Origin: Acuticoccus yangtzensis
Lineage (GTDB): Bacteria > Pseudomonadota > Alphaproteobacteria > Rhizobiales > Amorphaceae
Assembly (NCBI RefSeq): GCF_001927245.1
Contig: NZ_MJUX01000001.1
Coordinates: 372,001-436,000, forward strand
DNA: 64,000 nt
Direction: 5' to 3'
How positions within the stretch are numbered: the first letter of the stretch is position 1; every line of letters begins with the position of its first letter. Below the pieces are notes generated by a model, which saw only the letters and a program-made list of their open reading frames with translations, did no database searches and had not been told where the DNA came from. Shown here in pieces: positions 8,726 to 17,305 of this stretch. Position numbers and translations under genes: made by a program.

Positions 8726-10015
8726 TCAGATGGCGCCCATGCACGAGGGGCGGCGTTCGAGAGGCCGCGCGACGGGGACGGGGGCGGGCGCCGGATCCGC
8801 CGCGGCGAAGGCATCCAGTGCGGCAAGGCGGGTGCGGGCGAGGCCCGCGATCTGCCGCGCCGGTGGCCCCGCCGCATCCGCCAGACCCGCGAGGCGGCTC
8901 CAATAGGCGGCGTTGGCGGCGATGATCTCGGCCTCGACATGGGGAAGAGCGTCCGCCGCTGCCGCATTCGAATGGCACAAGGCCGACGCGCGCAGCACGA
9001 AGGCGAGCACGCGGCGGAACGCGGCCCGGTGGCGCGCGGCGGGGATCACCAGCTTGGAGAGCCGCACCTCCCCCGCCTTCCCCGCCGACGCCTGGCCGAT
9101 GAAGCCGCGCAACGGCGCCACGTCCGGCGGCAGAGGCCCACGGTAGGCGCCGCCGGACGCCGTCACCGTCAGCCGCCGTCCTGCGGCAAGCCCGACCGAC
9201 ACCGGCACCGAGCCGACGAAGTCCGGCGCCGGGTCGACGAACCCGTAGAAGAGCAGAGTTTCCAAGGCGTCATATAGGTTGTAGCGGACGAAGACTTCGC
9301 CCGACGCGGCGGGCGCAGCGCTCACCGTGAGGGCCACCGGCGCCGCCATCTCGTCGACACTGAAGGGCTCCGCGCCGAGATGGTGATTGATGCAGTCGAC
9401 GATCGGCAAGAGCACGCTGACGGGTCCCGCCGCCTCCTGCCTGCCCGCGGCCCCGCCCGGCCCGGCAAGCTCGGGCCGCAGCGCGAACATGCGCGCGTTG
9501 AAGAAGGTGGTGAGGGCCAGCGCATCCTCACCCTCCACCGTTCCCGCCCGCTCCATCAGGCTGCGGAACTGGCGCACCTTCACCGCCCCCGCACGCGCGG
9601 CGAGGAGGTGGTCCAGCAACGCACCGTGGTCCTTCAGCGCCAGAAGCGGCGACTGGCGGCGCCACGACCCCAGCTTGCCGCACGCATTATAGAGCGCGAC
9701 CATGTGGCCGAGGATCTCCGCCTGCAGCGGCGTCGCCGCACCGTCCGCCTTGGCGGAGAGATGATCCCCCTCCGCCCGCAGGCTGAAATCGCGCATCCGC
9801 GGCATGGCGGCGACGGGTACGCTGAGCTGGCGGCCGGCGGTGGAAGCGGCAGCGCCGCTCTTCACCGCCAGGTCACCGCCGTGCGCGGTGATGGAAAGGG
9901 CGGGGTCGAACCACCCGCCCGCGTCGGCCACGCGCGCTGCGATCGCCGTGAGATGCTCGGCCGCCGCGCCGTCGCCGTGGATGTGAGGGAGTGTCATGCT
10001 GTGAGGCAGTGTCAT
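8726..10015 (-). CDS. SET-domain-like protein (RuBisCO LSMT / SETD6-like architecture), tentative
   Basis: Protein of 429 residues. I recognise the SET family of the RuBisCO-large-subunit-methyltransferase type from the middle part: LLPIVDCINHH (N210, H211), corresponding to the SET NHxx motif, then FVRYNLYDALETLLFYGFVD with the YG pair at 257-258, spaced as in plant LSMT, SETD3 and SETD6. SET enzymes transfer methyl groups from S-adenosylmethionine to lysine or histidine. The C-terminal 150 residues are helical and could be the substrate-binding domain. The ATG at 10015 has GAGGAG 7 nt upstream; a second in-frame ATG at 9997 lies in a near-repeat of the first six codons. The gene begins 26 nt after the repetitive gene, so they are probably one operon. 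The match is by motif only. Confidence 0.55.
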   Translation of the reverse strand: MTLPHSMTLPHIHGDGAAAEHLTAIAARVADAGGWFDPALSITAHGGDLAVKSGAAASTAGRQLSVPVAAMPRMRDFSLRAEGDHLSAKADGAATPLQAEILGHMVALYNACGKLGSWRRQSPLLALKDHGALLDHLLAARAGAVKVRQFRSLMERAGTVEGEDALALTTFFNARMFALRPELAGPGGAAGRQEAAGPVSVLLPIVDCINHHLGAEPFSVDEMAAPVALTVSAAPAASGEVFVRYNLYDALETLLFYGFVDPAPDFVGSVPVSVGLAAGRRLTVTASGGAYRGPLPPDVAPLRGFIGQASAGKAGEVRLSKLVIPAARHRAAFRRVLAFVLRASALCHSNAAAADALPHVEAEIIAANAAYWSRLAGLADAAGPPARQIAGLARTRLAALDAFAAADPAPAPVPVARPLERRPSCMGAI

Positions 10016-10041
10016 GGGGCGTCTCCTCGGCTGGCTGGCGG

Positions 10042-10803
10042 TCACATGAAGGCGATGGGATCGGGCGCCTCGCCCTCGAACCCCGCCGGCGCGTAGGTCC
10101 ATTCCACCATCGCCCCGTTCTGCCCGGTGTAGGTCCACTCCACGGCGGCATCCTGGCTATAGGTCCACTCGACCAGGGCCCCGTCCGGCGTCTTGTAGGT
10201 CCATTCCAGCACGTCGCTTCCGGCGAGCTTGGCGGCGCCTTCGAACACGGCGCCGTCCTGCGACCGATAGGTCCATTCGAGGACGTCCTCGCCGACGGAG
10301 AACAAGAATGCGATGTCCGGCTCGCCGTCCTTCGCCTCCCCGTCGATCCCGTCGAGCTTGAGGTAGAAGTCGACCGCCTCGGTCCCGTCACCGTCCAGCT
10401 TCAGGTAGAGGTCGATGTCCGGGGTGCCGTCCTTCGCCTCCCCTTCGACCCCGTCGAGCTTGAGGTAGAAGTCGACCGCCTCGGTCCCGTCGCCGTCCAG
10501 CTTGAGGTAGAGGTCGATATCCGGGGTGCCGTCCTTCGACTCCCCGTCGACCCCGTCGAGCTTGAGGTAGAAGTCCACCGCCTCGGTCCCGTCGCCGTCC
10601 AGCTTGAGGTAGAGGTCGATGTCGGGGACGCCGTCCTTCGACTCCCCGTCGAATTTAAAGTAAAAGTCGGGGGAAGAACCGCGGCCTCCTCCGATCAAGA
10701 AGTCGAGATCGGAGAGCTGGAGAATGTTCGCGTCGAAATGTCCGCCGTTTGCTTTCGGCAGTGCGAACGCGGCCCCATCGTCACGGAAGTTGAACTTGTT
10801 CAT
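10042..10803 (-). CDS. Highly repetitive acidic protein with YLKLDG and EWTY motifs
   Basis: Unrecognised 253-residue protein. Residues 1-44 form a non-repetitive head (MNKFNFRDDGAAFALPKANG, then an ILQLSDLDFLIGGG stretch). Residues 45-161 hold seven copies of D-[FL]-Y-[FL]-K-[FL]-D-G: one at 46-53 and six inside three near-identical 34-residue repeats (60-93, 94-127, 128-161). Four KDG tripeptides follow the YLKLDG pairs. Residues 174-237 hold five EWTY motifs spaced 10-24 residues apart. There is no cysteine, and no signal peptide or membrane segment is visible. ATG 10803 follows a weak GGGTG site. It lies directly upstream of the SET-like gene. Repeated lysine motifs next to a putative lysine methyltransferase suggest enzyme and substrate, or a multi-core modified peptide; this is inference. 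Confidence 0.75.
   Translation of the reverse strand: MNKFNFRDDGAAFALPKANGGHFDANILQLSDLDFLIGGGRGSSPDFYFKFDGESKDGVPDIDLYLKLDGDGTEAVDFYLKLDGVDGESKDGTPDIDLYLKLDGDGTEAVDFYLKLDGVEGEAKDGTPDIDLYLKLDGDGTEAVDFYLKLDGIDGEAKDGEPDIAFLFSVGEDVLEWTYRSQDGAVFEGAAKLAGSDVLEWTYKTPDGALVEWTYSQDAAVEWTYTGQNGAMVEWTYAPAGFEGEAPDPIAFM
10321..10626 (-). repeat. Three tandem 102-bp in-frame repeats
   Basis: Three consecutive 102-bp units encode the 34-residue repeats of the repetitive protein (residues 60-161). Units differ only by a few bases (for example VDGESKDG against VEGEAKDG). The high DNA identity suggests recent duplication or ongoing copy-number change by slippage or recombination. Confidence 0.92.
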
Positions 10804-10889
10804 GTTACACCCATTGCATCGTGGCCGGGGTGGCCTTCCCGAAAGATCGAGAAGCCACACCGCCAAACAATGGGAGCGGGCGCCGCGCT

Positions 10890-10934
10890 GTGATGACGAT
10901 CACCCCGCCTCGCCCGAGACGTGACGGGCGTCAC
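10890..10934 (-). promoter_or_regulatory. Two CRP/FNR-like palindromes upstream of the repetitive gene
   Basis: Two 14-bp inverted repeats, GTGAT-GACG-ATCAC (10890-10903) and GTGAC-GGGC-GTCAC (10921-10934), have centres 31 bp apart, about three helical turns. Both fit the CRP/FNR-family form [TC]GTGA-N6-TCACC. They lie 87-131 bp upstream of the repetitive gene's start and after the SHOCT gene's stop. A helix-phased pair is what a dimeric regulator would use; which regulator is unknown. Confidence 0.45.
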
Positions 10935-10952
10935 CGGAAACCGCGTTGCCGG

Positions 10953-11846
10953 TCAGAGGCGGGAGAGAAGCTCCGCCTTCTTGGTCTGGAACTCCTCGTC
11001 GGTGAGGACGCCCGCCTTGTGGAGCGCCGCCAGCCGTTCGATCAGGCCGATCACGTCACCGCCGGGTCGGGCCTCGGAGGAAGGCGCGGCCGGCGGCTGT
11101 GATGGCGGCGGGGCGGGTGCGGCCTGCGGCTCGGTCGTCCACGGCGCGGCATCGAGCGGCGGAGCGGGCTGCGGCTCGGGCGCCCACGGTGCGGGCTGCG
11201 GCTGAGGCGGAACGTCCTGCTGCGGTGCCGCCGCCTGCGGTGCGGCCATCTGCGCAGACGCGCCCGCCTGCGCAGATGCACCCCCGGCGATCGACGCCTG
11301 GGGCAGCGAAGACAGCGCATATTGGCCATATTGGCTGGAGAAGGAGATCCCCGCGAAGGGATCGCCAGGACCGGACTGCTGCTGCCCCCAGCCGCCGATC
11401 TGGTGGTCCTGCGTGTCGAGCAGGATCACCGGGCCGCCGTTGCCGGGGTCGAAGGCGATGCGCCGCGCGTTCGGAAAGTAGGCGTAGCGCACGCTGTTCT
11501 GCCCGCCGGTGGACGAGGGCTGGCCCAGCTCCGACGGCCACCAGGCCCCGCCGCCGAAGCTCTGCGGCACTTGAAACAGCACCGTCCCCGCCATGATGTT
11601 GGACAACTCGGCGCACAGATTGTCCACCTGCGCCTTCAGGCCGTGGTTGAACATGTCGCCGACCATGGTCATGCCGCCCATCATCCACTGGCCGGAGCCG
11701 CCGAGCTCGGGGATGTTGAACTGCGCCATGGTGCCGCCGCCGCGGGCCACCGCCCGCGCCATTTCCTCCACCGCGCCCGTCGACAGGCCGTAACGCGCGG
11801 CGATGTCGCCCAGGATCCGGTGGGCATCTCCCGTCAGGTCGCTCAT
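10953..11846 (-). CDS. SHOCT domain-containing protein
   Basis: Protein of 297 residues. Residues 1-170 form a compact domain rich in Gly and Met (AQFNIPELGGSGQWMMGGM), residues 180-255 are a low-complexity Ala/Pro/Gln linker, and the last 35 residues form a SHOCT module (DVIGLIERLAALHKAGVLTD, ending KKAELLSRL), a short helical segment thought to mediate oligomerisation. ATG 11846 has GGGGGA 7 nt upstream, better than the upstream ATG at 11903. No enzyme motif is visible. It precedes the repetitive gene by 149 nt on the same strand; the CRP-like palindromes in that gap suggest separate control of the next genes. Confidence 0.8.
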   Translation of the reverse strand: MSDLTGDAHRILGDIAARYGLSTGAVEEMARAVARGGGTMAQFNIPELGGSGQWMMGGMTMVGDMFNHGLKAQVDNLCAELSNIMAGTVLFQVPQSFGGGAWWPSELGQPSSTGGQNSVRYAYFPNARRIAFDPGNGGPVILLDTQDHQIGGWGQQQSGPGDPFAGISFSSQYGQYALSSLPQASIAGGASAQAGASAQMAAPQAAAPQQDVPPQPQPAPWAPEPQPAPPLDAAPWTTEPQAAPAPPPSQPPAAPSSEARPGGDVIGLIERLAALHKAGVLTDEEFQTKKAELLSRL

Positions 11847-11976
11847 CGCAGGTCCCCCTTGGGCGCCATGGGCGCCGCGTTTCGCCATAAGCGCGCATGA
11901 CATTTATCGCCACGTGCAGCAAGGCCGTGCGAGCGGCCGCGAGGCCCCCGCTTCGCCCGCACTTGCCGCGGGCATG

Positions 11977-12010
11977 AAAAAGCCCCCGGCGCCGGCGGCA
12001 CCGGAGGCTT
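11977..12010 (-). terminator. Rho-independent terminator after pnp
   Basis: On the minus strand a GC-rich hairpin with arms AAGCCTCCGG and CCGGGGGCTT is followed by TTTT. It lies 158-191 nt beyond the pnp stop, after the 34-bp repeats, and ends the rimP-pnp transcription unit. Confidence 0.8.
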
Positions 12011-12060
12011 CGTGTGACGCGCGAACCCTGCCGCCGCGCAATGCGGCGGGTTCGCAGGCC

Positions 12061-12182
12061 GCCGCTTATTCGGCGGCGTCCTTCAGGCTGGGGCGCCGCC
12101 TATTCCGCGGCGTCCTTCACGCTGGGGCGCCGCTTATTCCGCGGCGTCCCTCACGCTGGGCCGCGGCTTATTCAGCCGCGTC
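12061..12182 (-). repeat. 34-bp tandem repeat at the 3' end of pnp (3.6 copies)
   Basis: Counting leftwards from the last codons of pnp, units occupy 12182-12149, 12148-12115, 12114-12081 and a partial 12080-12061. Each unit starts GACGC[CG]GC and carries AATA[AG]GC with inverted GCCGC/GCGGC arms, so every unit is a small stem-loop, and the pnp stop TAA lies inside the first. It looks like repeated duplication of the gene's tail together with its stop codon. Confidence 0.93.
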
Positions 12183-14288
12183 CTTGGCGATCTCGGTGCC
12201 GGTCTCCTGGTCGACGACCTTCATGGAGAGGCGCACCTTGCCGCGCTCGTCGAAGCCCATCAGCTTGACCCAGACCTTCTGGCCTTCCTTCACCACGTCG
12301 GAGGACTTCTCCGGGCGGCCGTTGGTCATCTGCGAGATGTGGACCAGACCGTCACGCGGGCCGAAGAAGTTCACGAAGGCGCCGAAGTCGACGACCTTCA
12401 CGACCGTGCCCTCGTAGATCATGCCCACTTCCGGCTCGGCGGTGATGCCGCGGATCCAGTTCAGCGCGGCCTTGATGGCCTTGCCGTCGGAGGACGCGAT
12501 CTTCACCGTGCCGTCGTCGGAGATGTCGACCTTGGCGCCGGTCTTCTCGACGATCTCGCGGATGACCTTGCCACCGGAGCCGATCACTTCGCGGATCTTG
12601 TCGACCGGGATGTTGATGACCTCGATGCGCGGCGCATATTCGCCGAGCTCGGCGCGAGCCTCGCCCAGCGCCTTGCCCATCTCGCCCAGGATGTGGACGC
12701 GGCCGTCCTTCGCCTGGCCGAGCGCGACCTTCATGATCTCTTCGGTGATGCCGTCGATCTTGATGTCCATCTGCAGCGAGGTGATGCCGTTCATGGAACC
12801 GGCCACCTTGAAGTCCATGTCGCCGAGGTGATCCTCGTCGCCCAGGATGTCGCTGAGGACGGCGAACTTGTCGCCTTCCTTGATGAGACCCATCGCGATG
12901 CCCGCGACCGGAGCCTTCAGCGGCACGCCCGCGTCCATCATCGCCAGCGAGGAACCGCAGACGGTGGCCATGGAGGAGGAGCCGTTCGACTCGGTGATCT
13001 CCGACACGAGGCGGGTCGTGTAGGGGAAGTCGTGGTGCGCAGGCAGCATCGGGTGAACCGCGCGCCAGGCGAGCTTGCCGTGGCCGATCTCGCGGCGGCC
13101 GGGGGAGCCCATGCGGCCCGTCTCGCCCACCGAGTAGGGCGGGAAGTTGTAGTGCAGCATGAAGGTCTCCTTGCGGGTGCCTTCAAGCAGATCGACGAAC
13201 TGCTCGTCGTCGCCGGTGCCGAGCGTCGCCACCACCAGCGCCTGCGTCTCGCCACGGGTGAAGAGCGCGGAGCCGTGGGCGCGCGGCAGGATGCCGACCT
13301 CGGCCATGATCGGACGGACCGTCTTCAGGTCGCGCCCGTCGATGCGGGTGCCGTCGTCCAGAATCTGGCCGCGGACGATGGAGGCCTCCACCTTCTTGAA
13401 GACGTCGCCGGCCTGCTGCTTGGTCGGCGCGCCCTCGGCGTCGGTGACGAACTCGGCCATCACGCGGGCCTTCACGTCGTCGATCGCGGCGCGGCGGTCG
13501 GCCTTCTCGCGGATCGCGTAGGCCTTCTTCAGGTCGGCCTTGGCGAAGGCGGTGATCTTCTCGGTCAGCGCGCTGCGGTCTTCCGGCTGGAACTCGCGCG
13601 GCTCCTTGGCGGCCTTCTCGGCGAGGCGGATGATCGCGTCGATCACCGGCTGGAACTCGCGGTGACCGAACATCACCGCGCCCAGCATGATGTCCTCGGA
13701 GAGCTCCTTGGCCTCGGACTCCACCATCAGGACGGCTTCGTCGGTGCCGGCGACGACGAGATCGAGGAGCGTATCCTCCATCTGGTCGAGCGTCGGGTTC
13801 AGGACATACTCACCGTCGATATAACCGACGCGGGCGCCGCCGATCGGGCCCATGAAGGGAACGCCCGACAGGGTCAGCGCCGCGGAGGCCGCGACCATCG
13901 CCAGAACGTCAGGCTGGGTCTCGAGGTCGTGGGCCAGCGTGGTGATGATGACCTGGGTGTCGTTCTTGTAGCCTTCCACGAAGAGCGGGCGGATCGGCCG
14001 GTCGATCAGGCGCGACGTCAGCGTCTCATGCTCGGACGGGCGGCCTTCGCGCTTGAAGAAGCCGCCGGGGATCTTGCCGGCCGCAAACGCCTTTTCCTGG
14101 TAGTTCACCGTCAGCGGGAAGAAGTCGAAGCCGGGCTTGGGCTCCTTCTCGGACACGACGGTCGCGAGGACGGTGGTCTCGCCGTAGGTGGCGAGGACGG
14201 CGCCATCGGCCTGACGGGCGATCTTGCCGGTTTCGAGGGTGAGCGTGCGTCCGCCCCACTCGATGGATTCTTTTTGGATATCGAACAT
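12168..14288 (-). CDS. pnp: Polyribonucleotide nucleotidyltransferase (PNPase)
   Basis: Phosphorolytic 3'-5' exoribonuclease of 706 residues, a normal length. Order: RNase PH domain 1 (from residue 1; [13 protein letters not shown]), an all-helical linker, RNase PH domain 2 ([32 protein letters not shown] near the active site), a KH domain ([15 protein letters not shown]) and an S1 domain ([20 protein letters not shown]). It works in RNA turnover, probably in a degradosome. ATG 14288 begins [13 protein letters not shown], the family start. It follows rpsO, as in most proteobacteria. Its last codons are repeated downstream as 34-bp units. Confidence 0.98.
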   Translation of the reverse strand: MFDIQKESIEWGGRTLTLETGKIARQADGAVLATYGETTVLATVVSEKEPKPGFDFFPLTVNYQEKAFAAGKIPGGFFKREGRPSEHETLTSRLIDRPIRPLFVEGYKNDTQVIITTLAHDLETQPDVLAMVAASAALTLSGVPFMGPIGGARVGYIDGEYVLNPTLDQMEDTLLDLVVAGTDEAVLMVESEAKELSEDIMLGAVMFGHREFQPVIDAIIRLAEKAAKEPREFQPEDRSALTEKITAFAKADLKKAYAIREKADRRAAIDDVKARVMAEFVTDAEGAPTKQQAGDVFKKVEASIVRGQILDDGTRIDGRDLKTVRPIMAEVGILPRAHGSALFTRGETQALVVATLGTGDDEQFVDLLEGTRKETFMLHYNFPPYSVGETGRMGSPGRREIGHGKLAWRAVHPMLPAHHDFPYTTRLVSEITESNGSSSMATVCGSSLAMMDAGVPLKAPVAGIAMGLIKEGDKFAVLSDILGDEDHLGDMDFKVAGSMNGITSLQMDIKIDGITEEIMKVALGQAKDGRVHILGEMGKALGEARAELGEYAPRIEVINIPVDKIREVIGSGGKVIREIVEKTGAKVDISDDGTVKIASSDGKAIKAALNWIRGITAEPEVGMIYEGTVVKVVDFGAFVNFFGPRDGLVHISQMTNGRPEKSSDVVKEGQKVWVKLMGFDERGKVRLSMKVVDQETGTEIAKDAAE

Positions 14289-14699
14289 CGTTGTTCTTGC
14301 CTTTCATGCGTGTCCGGCGCTGGCGGGCAAGACGGCGAGAGGCTCGGCCCCGCGGGCCTTCGAGGCGGCCCTGAGGGTCGAGCGTCCGGCAATCCTGCCC
14401 CACCTGAAGAGCCGGTGGCCCCGGGGGCCGGGCGGCACATCATCGCCACCCGTTCGTCGTCGTTCGTCCTCCCCCGCGGCCTGCTGTGGTGCCGCTTCGG
14501 GGACGGTGTCCGGCCCGGATTCGACCGAGCCGGTCCCGGCCCGTTTTCGGGTCCGGGGTTCATCGCCGGCGCTGGTCCGGGCGGTGCCGGCCGGCGGTCC
14601 TGACGATGGTTGGCCCGACGATGCGGGCCGGTGCTCCTCGCCTCAACCGGGGCGAGACGATCGCGATAGGGCCACGATGGACGGGCCGACAATCGCGAC
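14289..14699. other. rpsO-pnp intergenic region, no gene seen
   Basis: This 411-bp stretch shows no convincing reading frame on either strand. It is very GC-rich with several hairpins, the clearest at 14536-14556 (arms CCGGCCCG and CGGGTCCGG around TTTT). In Escherichia coli the pnp leader here contains an RNase III-cleaved hairpin used for autoregulation; whether this hairpin does the same is inference. Confidence 0.6.
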
Positions 14700-14724
14700 G
14701 GGAAAGGCCGCCCGAAGGCGGCCC
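14700..14724 (-). terminator. Terminator after rpsO
   Basis: On the minus strand GGCCGCC-TTCG-GGCGGCC is followed by TTTCC, starting 7 nt beyond the rpsO stop. A stable UUCG-capped hairpin with a short T run suggests partial termination before pnp. Confidence 0.75.
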
Positions 14725-14730
14725 ATCAGA

Positions 14731-15000
14731 TCAGCGGCGCAGGCCGAGACGGCCGATGATGGACTGGTAGCGCTCGACGTCCTTGCCCTTCACATAGTCG
14801 AGAAGGTGACGGCGCTGGGACACCAGCTTCAGAAGACCGCGACGCGAGTGGTTGTCCTTCGCGTGGGTCTTGAAGTGCTCGGTCAGATTGATGATGCGCT
14901 CGGTCAGAAGCGCGATCTGCACCTCGGGCGAACCGGTGTCGCCTTCCTTGGTCGCATACTCTTTGATGAGCTCCTGGCGGCGCTCTGCAGTGATCGACAT
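14731..15000 (-). CDS. rpsO: 30S ribosomal protein S15
   Basis: Small basic ribosomal protein of 89 residues, the standard length, that binds 16S rRNA helices at the central domain. The sequence [17 protein letters not shown], the [16 protein letters not shown] loop and the RRHLLDYV segment are typical. ATG 15000 lies about 10 nt after an AGGAGA site. It lies between the truB side of the operon and pnp. Confidence 0.98.
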   Translation of the reverse strand: MSITAERRQELIKEYATKEGDTGSPEVQIALLTERIINLTEHFKTHAKDNHSRRGLLKLVSQRRHLLDYVKGKDVERYQSIIGRLGLRR

Positions 15001-15194
15001 CGGTGTCTCCTATGTCACGAGGGATGCGCGGCGAGCCGGGATGTCGTCCAGCAAGCGCACGGGTCGGCCATGTCAGCGATACGCGAGACGGCCGCGTTCG
15101 CCAACACATAATGAGCGCATGGCGCCTGTTTTAGAGGCGTCATGCGCAAATGACGGCCGGTCGGGGCCGCTGCCCCTCGGCCGAAGCGGCCGTG

Positions 15195-15512
15195 TCAGAC
15201 GCAGACGAGATGGCGCGTCCACACCCAGCCGTAATAAATGCTGGACCCCGGCGCCGCAAGCCGCACCCAAAGGTCGGCCACCGGATCGAAGGGCACATCC
15301 AGAATTTCGACTGCGAGGCCGCTCGGCAGGGTGCCGTAGGTCGTCGTGCGCGGGGCGCGGTGATACTCGATCGGCGCGCCCAGGATGCAGGCATAGGGCC
15401 GGACTGCCGCCGCCGCGGGCGGTGCGGGAACGTAAAGATCCGCCGCACCGGCCGGGAAGGCCGCGGCAACGAGGCTGAGGCACGCAAGAATGCGCGTGAG
15501 AAGGCGACGCAT
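15195..15512 (-). CDS. Small exported SH3-like protein, unrecognised
   Basis: From ATG 15512 the protein has 105 residues: a signal peptide (MRRLLTRILACLSLVAAAFP, cleavage near AGA-ADL) followed by a mature domain of about 82 residues rich in short strands (RTTTYGTLPSGLAVEILD, then the DLWVRLAAPGSSIYYGWV segment). The periodicity resembles a bacterial SH3 domain, which often binds cell wall or other proteins; this is a guess from pattern. The upstream frame to 15605 lacks a signal-like start. It lies between truB and rpsO in the same direction, an insertion relative to the usual neighbours. Confidence 0.6.
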   Translation of the reverse strand: MRRLLTRILACLSLVAAAFPAGAADLYVPAPPAAAAVRPYACILGAPIEYHRAPRTTTYGTLPSGLAVEILDVPFDPVADLWVRLAAPGSSIYYGWVWTRHLVCV

Positions 15513-15655
15513 GGATGGCTCCGGTCTGACGGTGGTGGCCCACTGGTCGAACCACGGGCGGCCGGATCCTATCGCCCGGACCTTGGCCGAGCGCAGCGTC
15601 GCCACACCCTGCCGCGGCGGATGCCGCGCCCTTCAGGACGCGGCACCCGAGGGCG

Positions 15656-16753
15656 TCAGTGCGCCTCGTCGGCTCCGCTCGTCAGCTCCGTATGCTCATC
15701 GCGCTCCGGACGCGGGGTCGGCATGATGGTGATGCGGCGGCGCGGCGCCTTGAAGACACGCACCGGGCGCAATTCGCCCGCCTCGGCGCGGCACAGGGCG
15801 ACGAGCTTGCCCCCCTCCATCGCGCAGATCTCGGAGTTTTCCTCCAGCGCAGGATCGCCCGGACGCAGCAGCGCCCCCTGGCCGCGGCGCAGACGCCCGG
15901 CCGCGTTGCGATCCACCACGATCTCGGGAAGGCCGAGAAGCGCGTCGGACGGTTCGCGCAGCACCTCGTCGATCGCCGCCTGCGGGTCCACCGCCTCTTC
16001 ACGCAGATCGTCCAGCGTGATCATGTCCTCGGCATGGAACGGGCCGACACGGGTGCGGCGCAGAGCGGTCACGTGACCATAGGTGCCGAGCGCCTCGCCC
16101 AGATCGCGGGCGATGGAGCGCACATAGGTGCCCTTGCCGCAATCGCAGACGAGCGTCACCTCGTCCTCGGCCGGCTCGCCCAGGATGGCGAGGCGCGTCA
16201 CCGTGACGATGCGCGGTTTCAGCTCCACCACCTCGCCGCCGCGGGCAAGGTCATAGGCGCGTTGACCGTCCACCTTGATCGCCGAATAACGCGGCGGAAC
16301 CTGGCTGATCTCGCCGACGAAGGCCGGCAGCGCCGCCTCGATCTCGGCGCGGGTCGGGCGCTTGTCGGAGGTGGCGATCACCTCGCCCTCGGTGTCGTCG
16401 GTCGCGGTCGCCGCGCCCCACTTCACCGTGAACTCGTAGGTCTTTGCACCGTCCACCACGAAGGGGACGGTCTTCGTCGCCTCACCGAAGGCGAGCGGCA
16501 GAAGGCCGGTCGCGATCGGGTCGAGGGTGCCCGCGTGGCCGGCCTTCTCGGGGCTGAAGAGGCGCTTCACCGCCGACAGCGCCTGCGTCGAGGTCAGGCC
16601 CGACGGCTTGTCGAGGACGATCCAGCCGTCGAGCTGGTTCTTCGGCTTGCCGCGGCGGCGCTGCTGGCCTTTACCGCGGGTGCGCTGCGGCGAGGGGGCG
16701 CTCTCGCGCTCCAGGTCGAAGGTCCTCACCACGCGGCTGGTCTCCCGTCTCAT
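15656..16753 (-). CDS. truB: tRNA pseudouridine(55) synthase
   Basis: Makes pseudouridine-55 in the T-arm of tRNAs. It has 365 residues, longer than the usual 300-320 because of a basic N-terminal extension (about 40 residues, rich in Arg and Gln) and a polar C-terminal tail. The catalytic aspartate lies in KAGHAGTLDPIATGLL; PPRYSAIKVDGQRAYDLAR and CGKGTYVRSIARDLG are the other conserved blocks. It starts 18 nt after rbfA. The ribosome-binding site is weak, and a later start cannot be excluded because the fold proper begins at LDGWIVLDKPSGLTS. Confidence 0.95.
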   Translation of the reverse strand: MRRETSRVVRTFDLERESAPSPQRTRGKGQQRRRGKPKNQLDGWIVLDKPSGLTSTQALSAVKRLFSPEKAGHAGTLDPIATGLLPLAFGEATKTVPFVVDGAKTYEFTVKWGAATATDDTEGEVIATSDKRPTRAEIEAALPAFVGEISQVPPRYSAIKVDGQRAYDLARGGEVVELKPRIVTVTRLAILGEPAEDEVTLVCDCGKGTYVRSIARDLGEALGTYGHVTALRRTRVGPFHAEDMITLDDLREEAVDPQAAIDEVLREPSDALLGLPEIVVDRNAAGRLRRGQGALLRPGDPALEENSEICAMEGGKLVALCRAEAGELRPVRVFKAPRRRITIMPTPRPERDEHTELTSGADEAH

Positions 16754-16771
16754 CGTACTTCGCTCACTCGT

Positions 16772-17254
16772 TTATTGGTTGCCGCCTGACGTCCGATCGT
16801 CCGCGGCGGGGGTCGCCGGGGAGTCGGTGCCGGATGCATGGGGGATGTCCGTTGCGCGGGGGGTGCCGGCATCGCCGCCCCCCTCTTCCGCACCGAGATC
16901 GCGTGCGACCTCGGGCTCGGCCAGCGCGTCGCGCATGCGGTCGTCATCGTCGAACCGCGTGTCGAGGCGGAAGCGCAACTCGGGCATGTATTTCAGTTGG
17001 CGGATCTGCCGCGAAAGCTGGCCGCGCAGGGGCTTGGCCTGACGCGCGAGGGCTTTCACGATGACGTCCGCGTTCGCGCCGCCGAGCGGCATGACGAATA
17101 CCGTGGCGATCTTCAGATCCGGCGTCATGCGCACTTCGGGCACGGTGATGGGTTGGCGGTCGATATCGGGATCGTAGGTCCCGCCGCGCATGAGAATATC
17201 GGATAGCGCGTGGCGGACGAGCTCGCCCACGCGCAGCTGGCGTTGTGATTGCAT
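16772..17254 (-). CDS. rbfA: Ribosome-binding factor A
   Basis: 30S maturation factor with a KH-type fold that binds near helix 1 of 16S rRNA; needed for late 17S processing and cold growth. It has 160 residues: the conserved fold covers residues 5-110 (RVGELVRHALSDIL, VRMTPDLKIATVFV, LKYMPELRFRLDTRFD) and a disordered acidic/Thr-rich tail follows. It lies between two small genes of unknown function and truB. Confidence 0.96.
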   Translation of the reverse strand: MQSQRQLRVGELVRHALSDILMRGGTYDPDIDRQPITVPEVRMTPDLKIATVFVMPLGGANADVIVKALARQAKPLRGQLSRQIRQLKYMPELRFRLDTRFDDDDRMRDALAEPEVARDLGAEEGGGDAGTPRATDIPHASGTDSPATPAADDRTSGGNQ

Positions 17255-17305
17255 GGTCTTCGCACTTTTGTCGGCCGGGATCGGACCGGCGTCGTTCAGT
17301 CTGGC

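Noticed and set aside
12061-12182. CRISPR array
   Set aside because: Units are directly head-to-tail without unique spacers; the same holds for the array at 35333-35464.
12339-14603. 754-residue reading frame on the plus strand across pnp
   Set aside because: It is antisense to a clear PNPase; long antisense frames are common at this GC content.
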